A stretch of 64,000 nucleotides of DNA from Bacteroidales bacterium M3 (lineage in GTDB: Bacteria > Bacteroidota > Bacteroidia > Bacteroidales > Muribaculaceae): assembly GCA_001689445.1 (NCBI GenBank), contig LUJN01000042.1:1-64000 (forward strand), read 5' to 3'. The number at the start of each line of letters is the position of its first letter. Within the stretch, counting starts at the first letter, position 1. Position numbers and translations under genes: made by a program. Below the pieces are notes generated by a model. That model saw nothing but the letters and a program-made list of their open reading frames with translations. It was not told the DNA's origin and searched no databases. This document shows, piece by piece, positions 35,118-44,902 of the stretch.

Positions 35118-36224
35118 TCAGTGGAAATAGAGGATTGAGTGTAATATCCTGCGGAACATCCGCCCTTTCCAACTGCGTTTGTAGTCGTTGTGGGCAAGAT
35201 TGTAAAGTGTGACGCAATCCTTGGCGATTATTGCCTTGGCTACAGGGTCATTGGCATATGACGGGTCGAGTTGCGGTAACAGGCTCATGTCGTCGTATGA
35301 GCGGTGGTTGGCGAATATCCGACGCAATTCGACGATAACGGCTTTTCCTTTAGGGGAGTCTTCGGTGTCGGTGGCCTGAGACACGACATTAGCGTAAAAA
35401 GAGTTGCGATGGTCTATTAGATGTTGCCGCTTGAACCGGTCTTTTTGGGCGAAATCTTTTACAAATGAGTCGAGGTAGAGGTATGTGTCATTAACAGCCT
35501 CGAAGTATCGGCTACCGGCAAAGACATCGCTTTTCTTGCCGGATGTTATACCTCCCCATCGCCAGTAATAGCCCGCATAGTCTATGAAACATATGCGTCT
35601 TGCATGTCTCAGAGCCGAGAAGTTGAAAAGGAAGTCTTCTCCGGCGGGGTTATCGTTTGGCTTAAAGTTCATCTCTTTTACAAGGGTAGACTTGAAAAGT
35701 TTGCCCCAATAACCGCAATTGTAGATATGCTCGCCGTAAAAATTGATTATGTACTCCTCCAATGCGTTGCCCGACAGGTCTATGGGACGGTTGAAACCAT
35801 CCTTAGGATTGGATAGATGACGCTTTTTATACCCAAATCGAGGGAGAATCTTGTAATTGTCCATAATCACGATATCGGCATTGTGCTTTTCAGCGGCATT
35901 AACCATACGCTCCAATGCCTCGGGGGCAAACCAATCATCGCCGTCAATGAATGTGAGATATTTGCCTCGGGCGGCATCTATGCCAATGCGTTTTGCCCGA
36001 GATATCCCGACATTGGATGGATTGTCGATTATCCTGATTTTCTTGTCTTTGTATTTCGATACAAGGTGATGCAGAATTTCCGAGTCACGACCGGGTGAAC
36101 AATCGTTGATACAGATAAGCTCCCAATCGCCATAGGTCTGCCCGATGACGGACTTTATGAGCTTGGGTATATAGGCTTCGGATTTGTAGAAGTTTGCGAT
36201 TATGGATATTGTAACCTCATTCAT
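35118..36224 (-). CDS. Family 2 glycosyltransferase
   Basis: The 368-aa GT-A enzyme starts with TISIIANFYKSEAYIPKLI and has ICINDCSPGRDSEI, then the metal site FIDGDDWFAPEALERM. A longer C-terminal region of about 150 residues has no known signature. It acts on the lipid-linked repeat unit at the cytoplasmic face; donor and acceptor are unknown. Its start overlaps the stop of the family 4 transferase upstream by four bases. Confidence 0.88.
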   Translation of the reverse strand: MNEVTISIIANFYKSEAYIPKLIKSVIGQTYGDWELICINDCSPGRDSEILHHLVSKYKDKKIRIIDNPSNVGISRAKRIGIDAARGKYLTFIDGDDWFAPEALERMVNAAEKHNADIVIMDNYKILPRFGYKKRHLSNPKDGFNRPIDLSGNALEEYIINFYGEHIYNCGYWGKLFKSTLVKEMNFKPNDNPAGEDFLFNFSALRHARRICFIDYAGYYWRWGGITSGKKSDVFAGSRYFEAVNDTYLYLDSFVKDFAQKDRFKRQHLIDHRNSFYANVVSQATDTEDSPKGKAVIVELRRIFANHRSYDDMSLLPQLDPSYANDPVAKAIIAKDCVTLYNLAHNDYKRSWKGRMFRRILHSILYFH

Positions 36225-37285
36225 AAGCTATGGTACAATTTATTATAGGCCTCGGCCATGTTGTCGATGTCGTATCTCATGGCTTCTGCCCGGCAATTGT
36301 CGCTAATTTGGCGGTAATGGTTTTCGTCAGTGGCAAGTCGTGTTATGGCTTCGGCAAGTTCTTTCGTGTCCTCATGCCCCACAGTGACGGCCACTTCTCC
36401 GGCTATGTCGCGCAGACCGTCGACATCCGACACTATCATTGGGCGTCTTGATGCCATCGACTCGAGAAGCGACAGGCTGAGCCCTTCCCAATGCGACGAT
36501 AGGACCATGATGTTGGACTGTCTGATAAACGAGGAAACATCCTTTTGATTACCCCAGAATGTCGCACGGTTTTTTATCCCGAGGCTGTCGGCAAGTGTCT
36601 CCAGCTCGCCGCGCCGCTCTCCGTCACCAAGCAGCCATAGCTTATATCGGTCTGGTAGCAATGCCATGGCCTTGAGGAGGGTGTCTTGGTCCTTCTGCGG
36701 ACGGAAAGCCGCGACCATTGTCACGATGGCATCCCCGTCCGGTTGTGGGAAGTTTGGCTTAAAATCGGCATATGGCGACAGGTCGATGCCGTTGTTTATA
36801 ATGGAAATAGGGAAATCATCGCCGACAAATGCCGTCAGATTTTCTCGAGTCTTGTCGGAAATTGCGATAATGGCGTCATATTGGCGGTAGATTGCACGGT
36901 CCACGTGGCGGAGAAGTGGATATTCACGACGGCGGTTGAATGTGTTGTGCTCTGTGGTCACAATCCGTGTCTTGCAGCGTGAAAACCTCTTGGCGAGTGA
37001 TACAAAATACTGGCATGCCGTGTTGTGGGTGTGCACTATGTCATACTGCGGCAGTATCTTCCTCAATTTGGCGATGTAACGTATGTTGTACACGTTGCCA
37101 CCTTGTGAGAGTGACGAGATTTTAATGCCTGTTTGTTCCAACTTGTCATAAAATGCTGTCCTTGTCCCGTCGAAAAGCAGCAGCGACACATCGTTGCCGA
37201 GACCGCGAAGCCGTGGCAGAAGGTCGACCATCAGCCTTTCGGCCCCGCCTGTGCCGAGCGATGTTATGACATGCAGTATCCTCAT
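36221..37285 (-). CDS. Family 4 glycosyltransferase (GT-B)
   Basis: The 354-aa protein has the GT-B pattern: N-terminal MRILHVITSLGTGGAERLMVDL, then the C-terminal Rossmann domain with VTMVAAFRPQKDQDTLLKAM and the donor site SHWEGLSLSLLESMASRRP (E-x7-E form). It is a retaining sugar transferase for the capsule repeat unit. The sugar is not predictable. Its start overlaps the preceding transferase gene (37282) by four bases. Confidence 0.92.
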   Translation of the reverse strand: MRILHVITSLGTGGAERLMVDLLPRLRGLGNDVSLLLFDGTRTAFYDKLEQTGIKISSLSQGGNVYNIRYIAKLRKILPQYDIVHTHNTACQYFVSLAKRFSRCKTRIVTTEHNTFNRRREYPLLRHVDRAIYRQYDAIIAISDKTRENLTAFVGDDFPISIINNGIDLSPYADFKPNFPQPDGDAIVTMVAAFRPQKDQDTLLKAMALLPDRYKLWLLGDGERRGELETLADSLGIKNRATFWGNQKDVSSFIRQSNIMVLSSHWEGLSLSLLESMASRRPMIVSDVDGLRDIAGEVAVTVGHEDTKELAEAITRLATDENHYRQISDNCRAEAMRYDIDNMAEAYNKLYHSL

Positions 37286-38148
37286 CTCCGTGCATCATTG
37301 AGCCGCATCGCCACGCCAAGGGGCCATGCCATAATCGACCAGAAGTTAATCATCCCCATCCTGCGGGCTTTCCCGTAGAGCCGCAACGGGGCAAACCGCC
37401 AAAAGTTGACTGACGCCTTTACCTTCTGAGCAAACGGAATGTCGTACCCCCGCAGCTCGGAATAATAGGTCATTGACCCCATGGGTGCCTCCCGCCTTAT
37501 CCTCACAATCTTCGCCGTCAGCCCGTCCGGCAGATATTCGGCACAATAGATTTTCTTTGACGTATATCTGAGTTTGTAGCGTTGTGCAATACGGTTCCAC
37601 ACCAATGCTTCCGGCACAAAACGCTCTCCCGCAAATACCGGGAATGGGAACTCCCGTAAAACCGAAGTCTTGAATACTTCGGCCAAGTCCCCAGTCACCA
37701 CATGCTTCAGCCGTATGTCAATCGCATTCGCATCTATATCGCCGTGCTCCAATCCTTTCCCGATACTGCCGCCATCAGGGAAATACAGTCTCCCGGAAAT
37801 CCCGCCAAAGGATGGGTCATCGAGTATATGACTACTTGTTGTCTTGATCCATTCTATTGCATCGGGAGACAAAGTGTCGTCACTGTCGACAATAAAGAGC
37901 ATCTCGCCTTTGGCTTCGGCTACTCCACAATTTATGGCCGTATGTTTTCCTCCATTCTCCTGCCGGATATACCGTATGTCGATTTTGCCTTCTTTTATGA
38001 AGGAGCCAACAATCTCCCGTGTGTCATCAGTTGACCCATCATCCACGATTACCCACTCAAAATCCTGACAAGTCTGAGCGCACAAAGACCCATACAAGGC
38101 CCCTAATATCCGCGCCCTATTGTATGTCGCCGTAAGCACCGTAACCAT
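37282..38148 (-). CDS. Family 2 glycosyltransferase
   Basis: The 288-aa GT-A enzyme has MVTVLTATYNRARILGAL, FEWVIVDDGSTDDTREIV, and MLFIVDSDDTLSPDAIEWI for the metal site. Similar proteins in Bacteroides capsule loci transfer hexoses or hexosamines. The shared base at 38148 with the acyltransferase stop (TAATG) shows tight coupling. The donor sugar is unknown. Confidence 0.9.
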   Translation of the reverse strand: MVTVLTATYNRARILGALYGSLCAQTCQDFEWVIVDDGSTDDTREIVGSFIKEGKIDIRYIRQENGGKHTAINCGVAEAKGEMLFIVDSDDTLSPDAIEWIKTTSSHILDDPSFGGISGRLYFPDGGSIGKGLEHGDIDANAIDIRLKHVVTGDLAEVFKTSVLREFPFPVFAGERFVPEALVWNRIAQRYKLRYTSKKIYCAEYLPDGLTAKIVRIRREAPMGSMTYYSELRGYDIPFAQKVKASVNFWRFAPLRLYGKARRMGMINFWSIMAWPLGVAMRLNDARR

Positions 38149-39143
38149 CAGAATATTTGCTTGAATTTTTTAGAGGAAATAGGTAGGCGTTCCCATATGA
38201 ATATTCTTGTGCGGTCATATAGGATTGCTATGATAAAAAATGCTGCACAATATAGTAAACGCTGAATCTCGAAAGATGCTAGCCCGTAATTTAGATATAG
38301 GTTTCTAAAAAATCCGACATATAATTTTATTATTACAGGATGCATATTTAGAAGATATACCATAAGTGTTGATGCTGCGATAACGTTTATGAAATGATTT
38401 TTTATCTCTATATATGTAAAAGCATAGAAAAATGACAGGGATGCCAATAGGGTTAAAGGGTTGGTATAGCGTGTCCCATTTATGTGGTATAATAAAAGTA
38501 TGGCCTTAAGAATGACACATGTAATGAATATATATATACAATTGCGTAAAGAAATCTGTAAGCCGTATGTGCGGATATATCGGGCGATAATATATAGAAT
38601 GATTAACCATAAAGCGGTATATCCACCATTCAAAGCAATTGTATTGTCCGCTAATATGCAGTCAAAAAGGAATGTATAAGCTAGAATGGCTCCTATTAGC
38701 CAACGATATTGAACCTTATTTAATGTAGATAGGCCTTTGTTGACTAGAGGCGAAAATATTATTAATCCGACGTAAGCCACAATATACCAAAAACCAAAAG
38801 GCCAAAAATAGTAGAATCCCTTTATGGGATTGTTTATTGAAATATAGTCGGTAAAAAATGCGATCAGAGAGATGGGTATTACACAATATATACACTGGAA
38901 TGCTATGTTTAGTAGCTTATTCAAATTGAAATTAACGCCAAAATAGCCGGATATGAGAATAAATATATTAACGCCGATAATTGATGTGCTTTGTTCAAAA
39001 CATAATAGAAAAGATTCCCAAGAAACCTCATTCGGTCTACCCAATGAATAAAAATTTGCGTGCTGAAACAACACCATATATATGGCTATGATGCGCAACA
39101 GCTCATATTGGGATGCTCTAGGCTTAACGGTGGAATTTGTCAT
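38148..39143 (-). CDS. Acyltransferase family 3 (O-acetyltransferase) membrane protein
   Basis: The protein of about 331 aa has ten or so membrane helices and the family start SQYELLRIIAIYMVLFQHAN, including the Arg and His positions used by acyltransferase-3 enzymes. WESFLLCFEQSTSIIGVNIFILISGYF follows. These proteins O-acetylate surface polysaccharides from cytoplasmic acetyl-CoA. The frame is open to 39200; I prefer the Met at 39143, since the preceding 19 residues look like intergenic sequence and would lengthen the overlap with the polymerase gene. The gene is very AT-rich. Confidence 0.87.
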   Translation of the reverse strand: MTNSTVKPRASQYELLRIIAIYMVLFQHANFYSLGRPNEVSWESFLLCFEQSTSIIGVNIFILISGYFGVNFNLNKLLNIAFQCIYCVIPISLIAFFTDYISINNPIKGFYYFWPFGFWYIVAYVGLIIFSPLVNKGLSTLNKVQYRWLIGAILAYTFLFDCILADNTIALNGGYTALWLIILYIIARYIRTYGLQISLRNCIYIFITCVILKAILLLYHINGTRYTNPLTLLASLSFFYAFTYIEIKNHFINVIAASTLMVYLLNMHPVIIKLYVGFFRNLYLNYGLASFEIQRLLYCAAFFIIAILYDRTRIFIWERLPISSKKFKQIF

Positions 39144-40275
39144 AATCATATTGGAAATTATATTCATATTGATCATGAACATGCCATATATCTTCGACAT
39201 ACCCGGGTGTCAGGAATGTCTTATAGGGATAGAATGTCGGCCAAACGTTGAGGATTCGTGCATACAGGCCTAATGAGATTAGAATAAGAGTCAGACTATA
39301 CCATACCTGACGTTTCAACTGTTTGACAACCGATAGATTTGACAGCGTTATAAATATTCCAATCATATAGAACCAGCTTAGACGTCCTCCGTTTGTGGAT
39401 TTAATAAAGGCCAATAATATAAGGCAGAAAACAATCCCTAAATTTAATAATACAATGTCCTTTTTATTGGCAGGGATATACCTGTAGCAAATCAAGATAA
39501 TAGATAAAAATAGGGAGGCCTCCAAAAGATATTCGATTCTGAATCCACTTGATTGATTGGCATAATTCGCTGCCCTGAATTGGGCTTCGCTTAATTCACC
39601 GTATGTCTCAAATAATTGGGCATGGAATCCAAGTATTCCGATTACAAGGGCTATTATAGCTATAACAATAATTGATGATTGTTGGAATTTACGTATAGGG
39701 ATGAAATAAGCAGGTAAGAATATGAGTGCAGAATTATGGAATGAAAATGCAATGAGTACAATAATTAGGAATTTCCATAATTTGCGATCTGTTATTGCCT
39801 GAATTGATTGCCATGCGATTGCTGCTGCGATAATTTGGCGTAAATATGTGAAAGAGAAAAAAAACATCAACCCAAGAAATAGAATCGCCGTAAAAAAATA
39901 GCTTTTGCTAAATTTTATGATGCTATGATATGTCAGAGTATATATCAGAAGGGTCAGGATAAGGATAAATATATATCGATTATGCGTCACAAATGAGATT
40001 AGGTAATTTGCGAATACGTATCCACTTTCCTGTTTGTAGAAGTTATACACCGCTGTTTCTGTAAAACTATAGCCAAGAGAGACCGTATCTGCTAATGAAT
40101 CAAAAAATTCGCCATAGATGTATCGGTCATACCCTCCCAACATATCTCCCAATCCAACAAATAAAGCCAATGCAAACCAAAAGATTGTAAAGAATATCTT
40201 AGATGATGTAGTCTTGTTGGGGAATATCAGAAGTAATACAAGAGCAATCCAAAAAATTATGAAATATGGTAACAT
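39124..40275 (-). CDS. EpsG-family polysaccharide polymerase (Wzy-like)
   Basis: The 383-aa protein has about ten to twelve membrane helices and an EpsG-type N-terminal pattern: GLGDMLGGYDRYIYGEFFDS, then SGYVFANYLISFVTHNRYIFILI, and TYLRQIIAAAIAWQSIQAI. It is the only polymerase candidate in the locus and probably joins the lipid-linked repeat units in the periplasm. Wzy-type proteins diverge strongly, so this rests on topology, the EpsG-like motifs and context. It is AT-rich, as expected for the serotype-specific centre. Confidence 0.85.
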   Translation of the reverse strand: MLPYFIIFWIALVLLLIFPNKTTSSKIFFTIFWFALALFVGLGDMLGGYDRYIYGEFFDSLADTVSLGYSFTETAVYNFYKQESGYVFANYLISFVTHNRYIFILILTLLIYTLTYHSIIKFSKSYFFTAILFLGLMFFFSFTYLRQIIAAAIAWQSIQAITDRKLWKFLIIVLIAFSFHNSALIFLPAYFIPIRKFQQSSIIVIAIIALVIGILGFHAQLFETYGELSEAQFRAANYANQSSGFRIEYLLEASLFLSIILICYRYIPANKKDIVLLNLGIVFCLILLAFIKSTNGGRLSWFYMIGIFITLSNLSVVKQLKRQVWYSLTLILISLGLYARILNVWPTFYPYKTFLTPGYVEDIWHVHDQYEYNFQYDYDKFHR

Positions 40276-41468
40276 TACTGATGGTCAAATAGATTAAAGA
40301 ACTTGTCTGCTATTACGGATTGGCCATGATTGTGCCTGACGGTGTCGCATCCTGATTGGGCTACGATTTTTACCTGCTCCCGATGGCTGGCTATATAATT
40401 TAATATTTCAATTAATTCGTCGCCAGTCTTATATGAATAGTAGTTTTTAAGGTCATCTGCCTGAATATTCTCAAGTGCACGTTCTGTACCAATAACTAAA
40501 AGTCCATTAACAAATGCATCTAAAACCTTACCTTTCGTTCCTGTGCCCAAGCTTATCGGGGATAGCTGTATGTCATGCTTGATTAATTCTTCCGAATAGA
40601 CTGGGACAAATGTTATGTGGAGAACATCATAACCGACATTCTTTAAGCTTTTCGTGTGTGACTCCCATCCTCTACCTAAGAATGTAATTTTATAAGTTTC
40701 GGCCAAAGCCGGATTACCTATAAGCGCATTTATGGCTTCGTCAGCAGCTTCCTTCATGTAGAAGTCGTATCGTCCGGCGATTAATAACTTTAATTCCCGT
40801 TTAGTAAAATCTATAACTTTAGAGGCGTTATAGTCATAGTGGGGATGAGGGATGAAATAGGCTGATACATTGGGGTTGATTGATGTTAAGAAGTTGCAAT
40901 CCATAGCGCCTACAAGATGGTATTTTATATTTTTGCCATGAGGTAGATTCCTTGTATGGGATAAATATTTTTGGTACATTATGCCATATTTGATGAGGAA
41001 TTTTGATGTCAGAATTTTTTCGGGCATACTGATTACACGGGCGTAATACATAGCTTCGCAATCAGGAGTTGTTATTACTATAGGTCTTTTATTGAAATAT
41101 TTTGCATGGCCTGAAATTTCCTCTCCATAGATCCAAATTGCATTATATTGGGAATTGAGATGGTTACGTAATCTTTTGCCAATTGACAGGTACCTTAGAT
41201 AAGGGTATTTTAGAAAAGTCCTCAAGGAAAAAATAGGCGTGTTTATAAATATGCTCATTAATAGAGGAACACTTAATATCGTTATTGAGATATTCAGTTC
41301 AGATTCTATTTTACTTATTTGTTCCGAATTCACATGATTAAGATTCCATGTGTATACATCGATATCTTTATTTGTCCCTCTGTTCTTAATGATATGATAT
41401 GGAAGGGCAGACGCTCCATTATAGTTTTCAGGCGTTGGGACAAAAAGAGAGATTAGTGCTATATTCAT
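40275..41468 (-). CDS. GT-B glycosyltransferase, divergent family 4-like
   Basis: The 397-aa protein starts MNIALISLFVPTPENYNGAS, which fits the first strand of a GT-B domain. It has a C-terminal Rossmann part with ELKLLIAGRYDFYMKEAADE and YKITFLGRGWESH, then LSPISLGTGTKGKVLDAFVN, which resembles the donor-binding segment with Gly-rich and Lys residues. Conservation is weaker than for the neighbouring family 4 enzymes. It is probably a sugar transferase of the repeat unit, although a related non-sugar transferase cannot be excluded. Confidence 0.78.
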   Translation of the reverse strand: MNIALISLFVPTPENYNGASALPYHIIKNRGTNKDIDVYTWNLNHVNSEQISKIESELNISITILSVPLLMSIFINTPIFSLRTFLKYPYLRYLSIGKRLRNHLNSQYNAIWIYGEEISGHAKYFNKRPIVITTPDCEAMYYARVISMPEKILTSKFLIKYGIMYQKYLSHTRNLPHGKNIKYHLVGAMDCNFLTSINPNVSAYFIPHPHYDYNASKVIDFTKRELKLLIAGRYDFYMKEAADEAINALIGNPALAETYKITFLGRGWESHTKSLKNVGYDVLHITFVPVYSEELIKHDIQLSPISLGTGTKGKVLDAFVNGLLVIGTERALENIQADDLKNYYSYKTGDELIEILNYIASHREQVKIVAQSGCDTVRHNHGQSVIADKFFNLFDHQ

Positions 41469-41471
41469 AAT

Positions 41472-42602
41472 TTATTTACTGCGCATCAACGATATGAAAA
41501 GACTGTTCCATCGAGTCATGATTATATCACGATTGAATCTATTTGCATTTTTAATTGAATTTTTGCTCATTTCCATCCTGAGATTTTCATTTTCAATAAG
41601 GGAGATCATTTTTTTTGCAAAAATTTTAGTATTCCCAACCTGAGAAATGATGAATCCATCAGTGCCGTCGTTGACGATTTCTGCTGGACCAATTGGTGTG
41701 TCGAATGTGACCACTGGCAATCCACAGGCCTGGGCTTCAGCCAATACTAGACCGAATCCCTCTGCTCGGGAAGATAGAATGAAAAATGCTGCATCATGAT
41801 ATGTTTTATCCATATCCTCTGTAAATCCCATTATGTGAACCACATCCTCTAGTGAATGTTGTCTGATATATGTTGCGGTTTCTGTAGGGTCTCCGCCTCC
41901 ATAGATGTAGAGGTGCCAGTCGGGATGTGATTGCTTTACGATTGCCCATGCTTCCATCATATAGTCATATCCTTTTTGTGTATCATGGCGCCCGGCTGTG
42001 ATGACTCTTTTTATCGATGGGTCATATTCCACAAAGGATGGGTTGACATTGATGAAGTCATAAATGAAAATGCAATTATTCATATGCTTGCTCCATTTGG
42101 CACAATCGGTCCTGGAAAGGACGATAAACTTACGGTAGTGTGAGGCTTGGCATATTGTGCGGATGGTCTTGTATTTTCCAATTGTCCAAGCCAATAACTT
42201 GCCATAACGCCTAGAGTATATATTTTGTGCCCAATAGGCGTTGGTATCATAGGAGAAGTGATATTCGGCTATTTTTACGCTGTTGTCCTTGATTTTGTAT
42301 AGGAATCCCAATTCATGGCCGCCTGTGGATATTGCGATGTCATATGGATGGGAATACAAGTGTTCCTCCAGGCGTTTACGCCATAACTTAAAGCACTGCT
42401 TGGAGCCGTCTATGACAACGCCTAAGTCTATCAATCTGACATCATCACAAAGCGGGAAGTAGCTCTTCCTCCCGTTTTGTGATGCCGATATTATTGACAC
42501 CTCATATCCGAATTGTTGGGACAGGTAGTTGGCTTTGGACGTTATCATACGTTCCATGCCGCCATTACCGGCCAGATTGTCTATACAGTAGGCGATTCTC
42601 AT
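41472..42602 (-). CDS. Family 4 glycosyltransferase (GT-B)
   Basis: The 376-aa protein has MRIAYCIDNLAGNGGMERMI, the middle segment RVITAGRHDTQKGYDYMMEA, and the donor site SSRAEGFGLVLAEAQACGLP with the E-x7-E pair. It is a retaining transferase of the capsule repeat unit. The frame is open for 33 more codons, but the ATG that overlaps the stop of the upstream gene as ATGA matches the family start. Confidence 0.92.
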   Translation of the reverse strand: MRIAYCIDNLAGNGGMERMITSKANYLSQQFGYEVSIISASQNGRKSYFPLCDDVRLIDLGVVIDGSKQCFKLWRKRLEEHLYSHPYDIAISTGGHELGFLYKIKDNSVKIAEYHFSYDTNAYWAQNIYSRRYGKLLAWTIGKYKTIRTICQASHYRKFIVLSRTDCAKWSKHMNNCIFIYDFINVNPSFVEYDPSIKRVITAGRHDTQKGYDYMMEAWAIVKQSHPDWHLYIYGGGDPTETATYIRQHSLEDVVHIMGFTEDMDKTYHDAAFFILSSRAEGFGLVLAEAQACGLPVVTFDTPIGPAEIVNDGTDGFIISQVGNTKIFAKKMISLIENENLRMEMSKNSIKNANRFNRDIIMTRWNSLFISLMRSK

Positions 42603-43591
42603 TCTTGCATTTGTGAAATGCGCCCTTTCTTGATTATGAGACGCACCAGTGGAGTGATATTCAGTATGTACTTTATTGAAGATGCCTTTGAAGACAGGCA
42701 TTTGCCCTTAATGGGATATAGTTCATACTCTTTCAAGCGGGCAATATACTCATCATAGAATCCTAAGGGTATATTACGATCCCGCATAAGAGCTAATATG
42801 TTTCCGACAATAATGCTATTTGCTCGTTTAACGAGGAACTTTGCCAGCTCCAAGTCTTGTAGCGTCATTGCAAATTGCTGTGTCTCACGTGTGACGATTG
42901 CATTATCCATCAACAACCGATGGCGGGTGGAGAGGTTTTTTGTCGTGGTGGTAGATTGTCCCGTCTTGAAATATCGGTAGATTAGAGAGTCGGTGAAATA
43001 TACTTTCTCTGCCAAGGAGTATATCCGCGTGTTAAACTCCACATCCTGTTGCGATATGCCGGGATAGAAGCGCAGGAGATGTTTGTCAATAAGTTTTTTT
43101 GAAAATAGGGCGGTGCAAGGCCCTCCAATTTCAAGTCCGTTCATCAAGGCTTCTTTTCCCGAATAGGTATGATTGAGCAAAAGTGGTTGTACAGCACCGC
43201 GGCCCATTGGATTTCCATCACGGTCAACAATGTCCATCCAAAAATTTATCATATCGAGCCCTTTTGACTCTGCAATATTCAAGACCTCGGAGATATGGTC
43301 GTTGATTATATAATCATCTGAATCGATAAACCATATATAATTACCGGTCGCGTTATGCAGCCCGAGGTTACGGGCCACACTTTGTCCTTGGTTCTCTTGG
43401 TGGAACACTTTGATATTGGGATGTTCCGCAGCCAAATTTTCGGCAATAGCTCCACTACGGTCTGTGGAGCCGTCATTGATGAGCAGAATCTCATATTCTG
43501 ACGTGTCCAAAGATTGGGCTAAAATTGAGTGTACACATCTTTCCAGATATGCCTCCACGTTGTATACGGGAATTATAATGCTGAGTCTCAT
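42599..43591 (-). CDS. Family 2 glycosyltransferase
   Basis: The 330-aa GT-A enzyme shows MRLSIIIPVYNVEAYLERCV, EILLINDGSTDRSGAIAENL and YIWFIDSDDYIINDHISEVL. The C-terminal part has the GGPCTALFSKKLIDKHLL and PGISQQDVEFNTRIYSLAE segments usual in Bacteroides capsule transferases. Donor and linkage are unknown. It follows the UDP-sugar dehydrogenase by 18 bases. Confidence 0.92.
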   Translation of the reverse strand: MRLSIIIPVYNVEAYLERCVHSILAQSLDTSEYEILLINDGSTDRSGAIAENLAAEHPNIKVFHQENQGQSVARNLGLHNATGNYIWFIDSDDYIINDHISEVLNIAESKGLDMINFWMDIVDRDGNPMGRGAVQPLLLNHTYSGKEALMNGLEIGGPCTALFSKKLIDKHLLRFYPGISQQDVEFNTRIYSLAEKVYFTDSLIYRYFKTGQSTTTTKNLSTRHRLLMDNAIVTRETQQFAMTLQDLELAKFLVKRANSIIVGNILALMRDRNIPLGFYDEYIARLKEYELYPIKGKCLSSKASSIKYILNITPLVRLIIKKGRISQMQE

Positions 43592-43609
43592 GCTGAATTG
43601 TTCTACGCT

Positions 43610-44899
43610 TTACAGGCGCGCGTCCACTTGCTCTCGCGGCAGTATTCCCTTGACGTCGTATACGACACCATTCTCCTTGTCAGCAAGGAACTCACGGGCA
43701 TCAATGCCTGCAAAGTCATTGTGCGCCACACACAGTATGACAGCATCATATTTGCCGTGTAGGTTTTCAAGCCTTTCGGCTACGATACTGATGCCATATT
43801 CGTGGTTGACACGCTCAGCCGATGCCCAAGGGTCGTAGACTGTGATATTGTCGGTATATTCCCGCAGGGAGTTGTATATGTCGACAATCTTTGTGTTGCG
43901 TATGTCGGGGCAATTCTCCTTGAATGTGAATCCAAGCAGGAGTATCTTGGCGTCCTTCACCAATACACCTTTGTGGTTCATCGCCTTGATAGTCTGGCTT
44001 GCCACATATTCGCCCATGCCGTCGTTTAGGCGTCGGGCCGAGAACATCACGCGCGGCAGTACACCATAGACCTGGGCTTTCTGTATCAGGTAGTAAGGGT
44101 CAACACTGATGCAATGACCGCCGACAAGCCCCGGGCTTAGCTTGATGAAATTCCACTTGCTCGCCGCAGCGTCTATTGCATCGTGTGTGTCGATGCCCAT
44201 AGCGTTGAATATCTTAGCAAGCTCGTTCATGAAGGCAATGTTAACGTCTCGCTGGGAGTTCTCGATAATCTTCGATGCCTCTGCCACCTTGATGCTCGGT
44301 GCCTTGTGGGTCCCATTAACGAGCACGGCATTGTATATTCCGTCGACAATATCAGCAATTTCGGGTGTGCTTCCCGAAGTTACTTTCTTGATTTTTTCAA
44401 CAGTGTGCAGTTTGTCGCCCGGATTGATTCGCTCGGGTGAGTAGCCGGCAAAAAAGTCGGTGTTGAATTTCAGTCCCGACACCCGCTCCACGACCGGCAG
44501 GCATTCCTCCTCGGTCACGCCGGGATATACTGTCGACTCATAGATGACAATATCACCCTTGGAGATGACCTTGCCCACCGTCTCGCTCGCACCCCATAGG
44601 GGCTTCAGGTCGGGGCGGTTGTTTTCATCGACCGGGGTGGGCACGGCTACAACGTACACGTTGCAATCCTTGATTTCGTCAAGGCCGGTAGTACACTTGA
44701 AGCCGGCAGCAATCGCCTCCTGAAGCAAAGCGTCGTCCACCTCGCGGGTTGAGTCATGTCCTGACATCAGCTCATCTACACGAGCCTGATTGAGGTCATA
44801 TCCGACCGTCTTAAACTTGGTTGAGAAAAGCCGAGCCAACGGCAGTCCGACATACCCCAACCCTATAACTGCGATCTTTTTGTTTGCTAAATTATTCAT
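43610..44899 (-). CDS. UDP-N-acetylhexosamine 6-dehydrogenase (WbpO/TviB-like)
   Basis: The 429-aa NAD-dependent enzyme oxidises C6 of a UDP-sugar to a carboxylate in two steps. It has KIAVIGLGYVGLPLARLF for NAD, VAVPTPVDENNRPDL, VAEASKIIENSQRDVNIA with Lys210, and the catalytic Cys263 in GGHCISVDPYYLI. The match to the WbpO/TviB group (UDP-GlcNAc or UDP-GalNAc as substrate) is better than to UDP-glucose dehydrogenase, but the substrate is not proven. It suggests a uronic acid in the polymer, giving an acidic capsule and a carboxylate for amide formation by an ATP-grasp enzyme. Confidence 0.93.
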   Translation of the reverse strand: MNNLANKKIAVIGLGYVGLPLARLFSTKFKTVGYDLNQARVDELMSGHDSTREVDDALLQEAIAAGFKCTTGLDEIKDCNVYVVAVPTPVDENNRPDLKPLWGASETVGKVISKGDIVIYESTVYPGVTEEECLPVVERVSGLKFNTDFFAGYSPERINPGDKLHTVEKIKKVTSGSTPEIADIVDGIYNAVLVNGTHKAPSIKVAEASKIIENSQRDVNIAFMNELAKIFNAMGIDTHDAIDAAASKWNFIKLSPGLVGGHCISVDPYYLIQKAQVYGVLPRVMFSARRLNDGMGEYVASQTIKAMNHKGVLVKDAKILLLGFTFKENCPDIRNTKIVDIYNSLREYTDNITVYDPWASAERVNHEYGISIVAERLENLHGKYDAVILCVAHNDFAGIDAREFLADKENGVVYDVKGILPREQVDARL

Positions 44900-44902
44900 T
44901 GG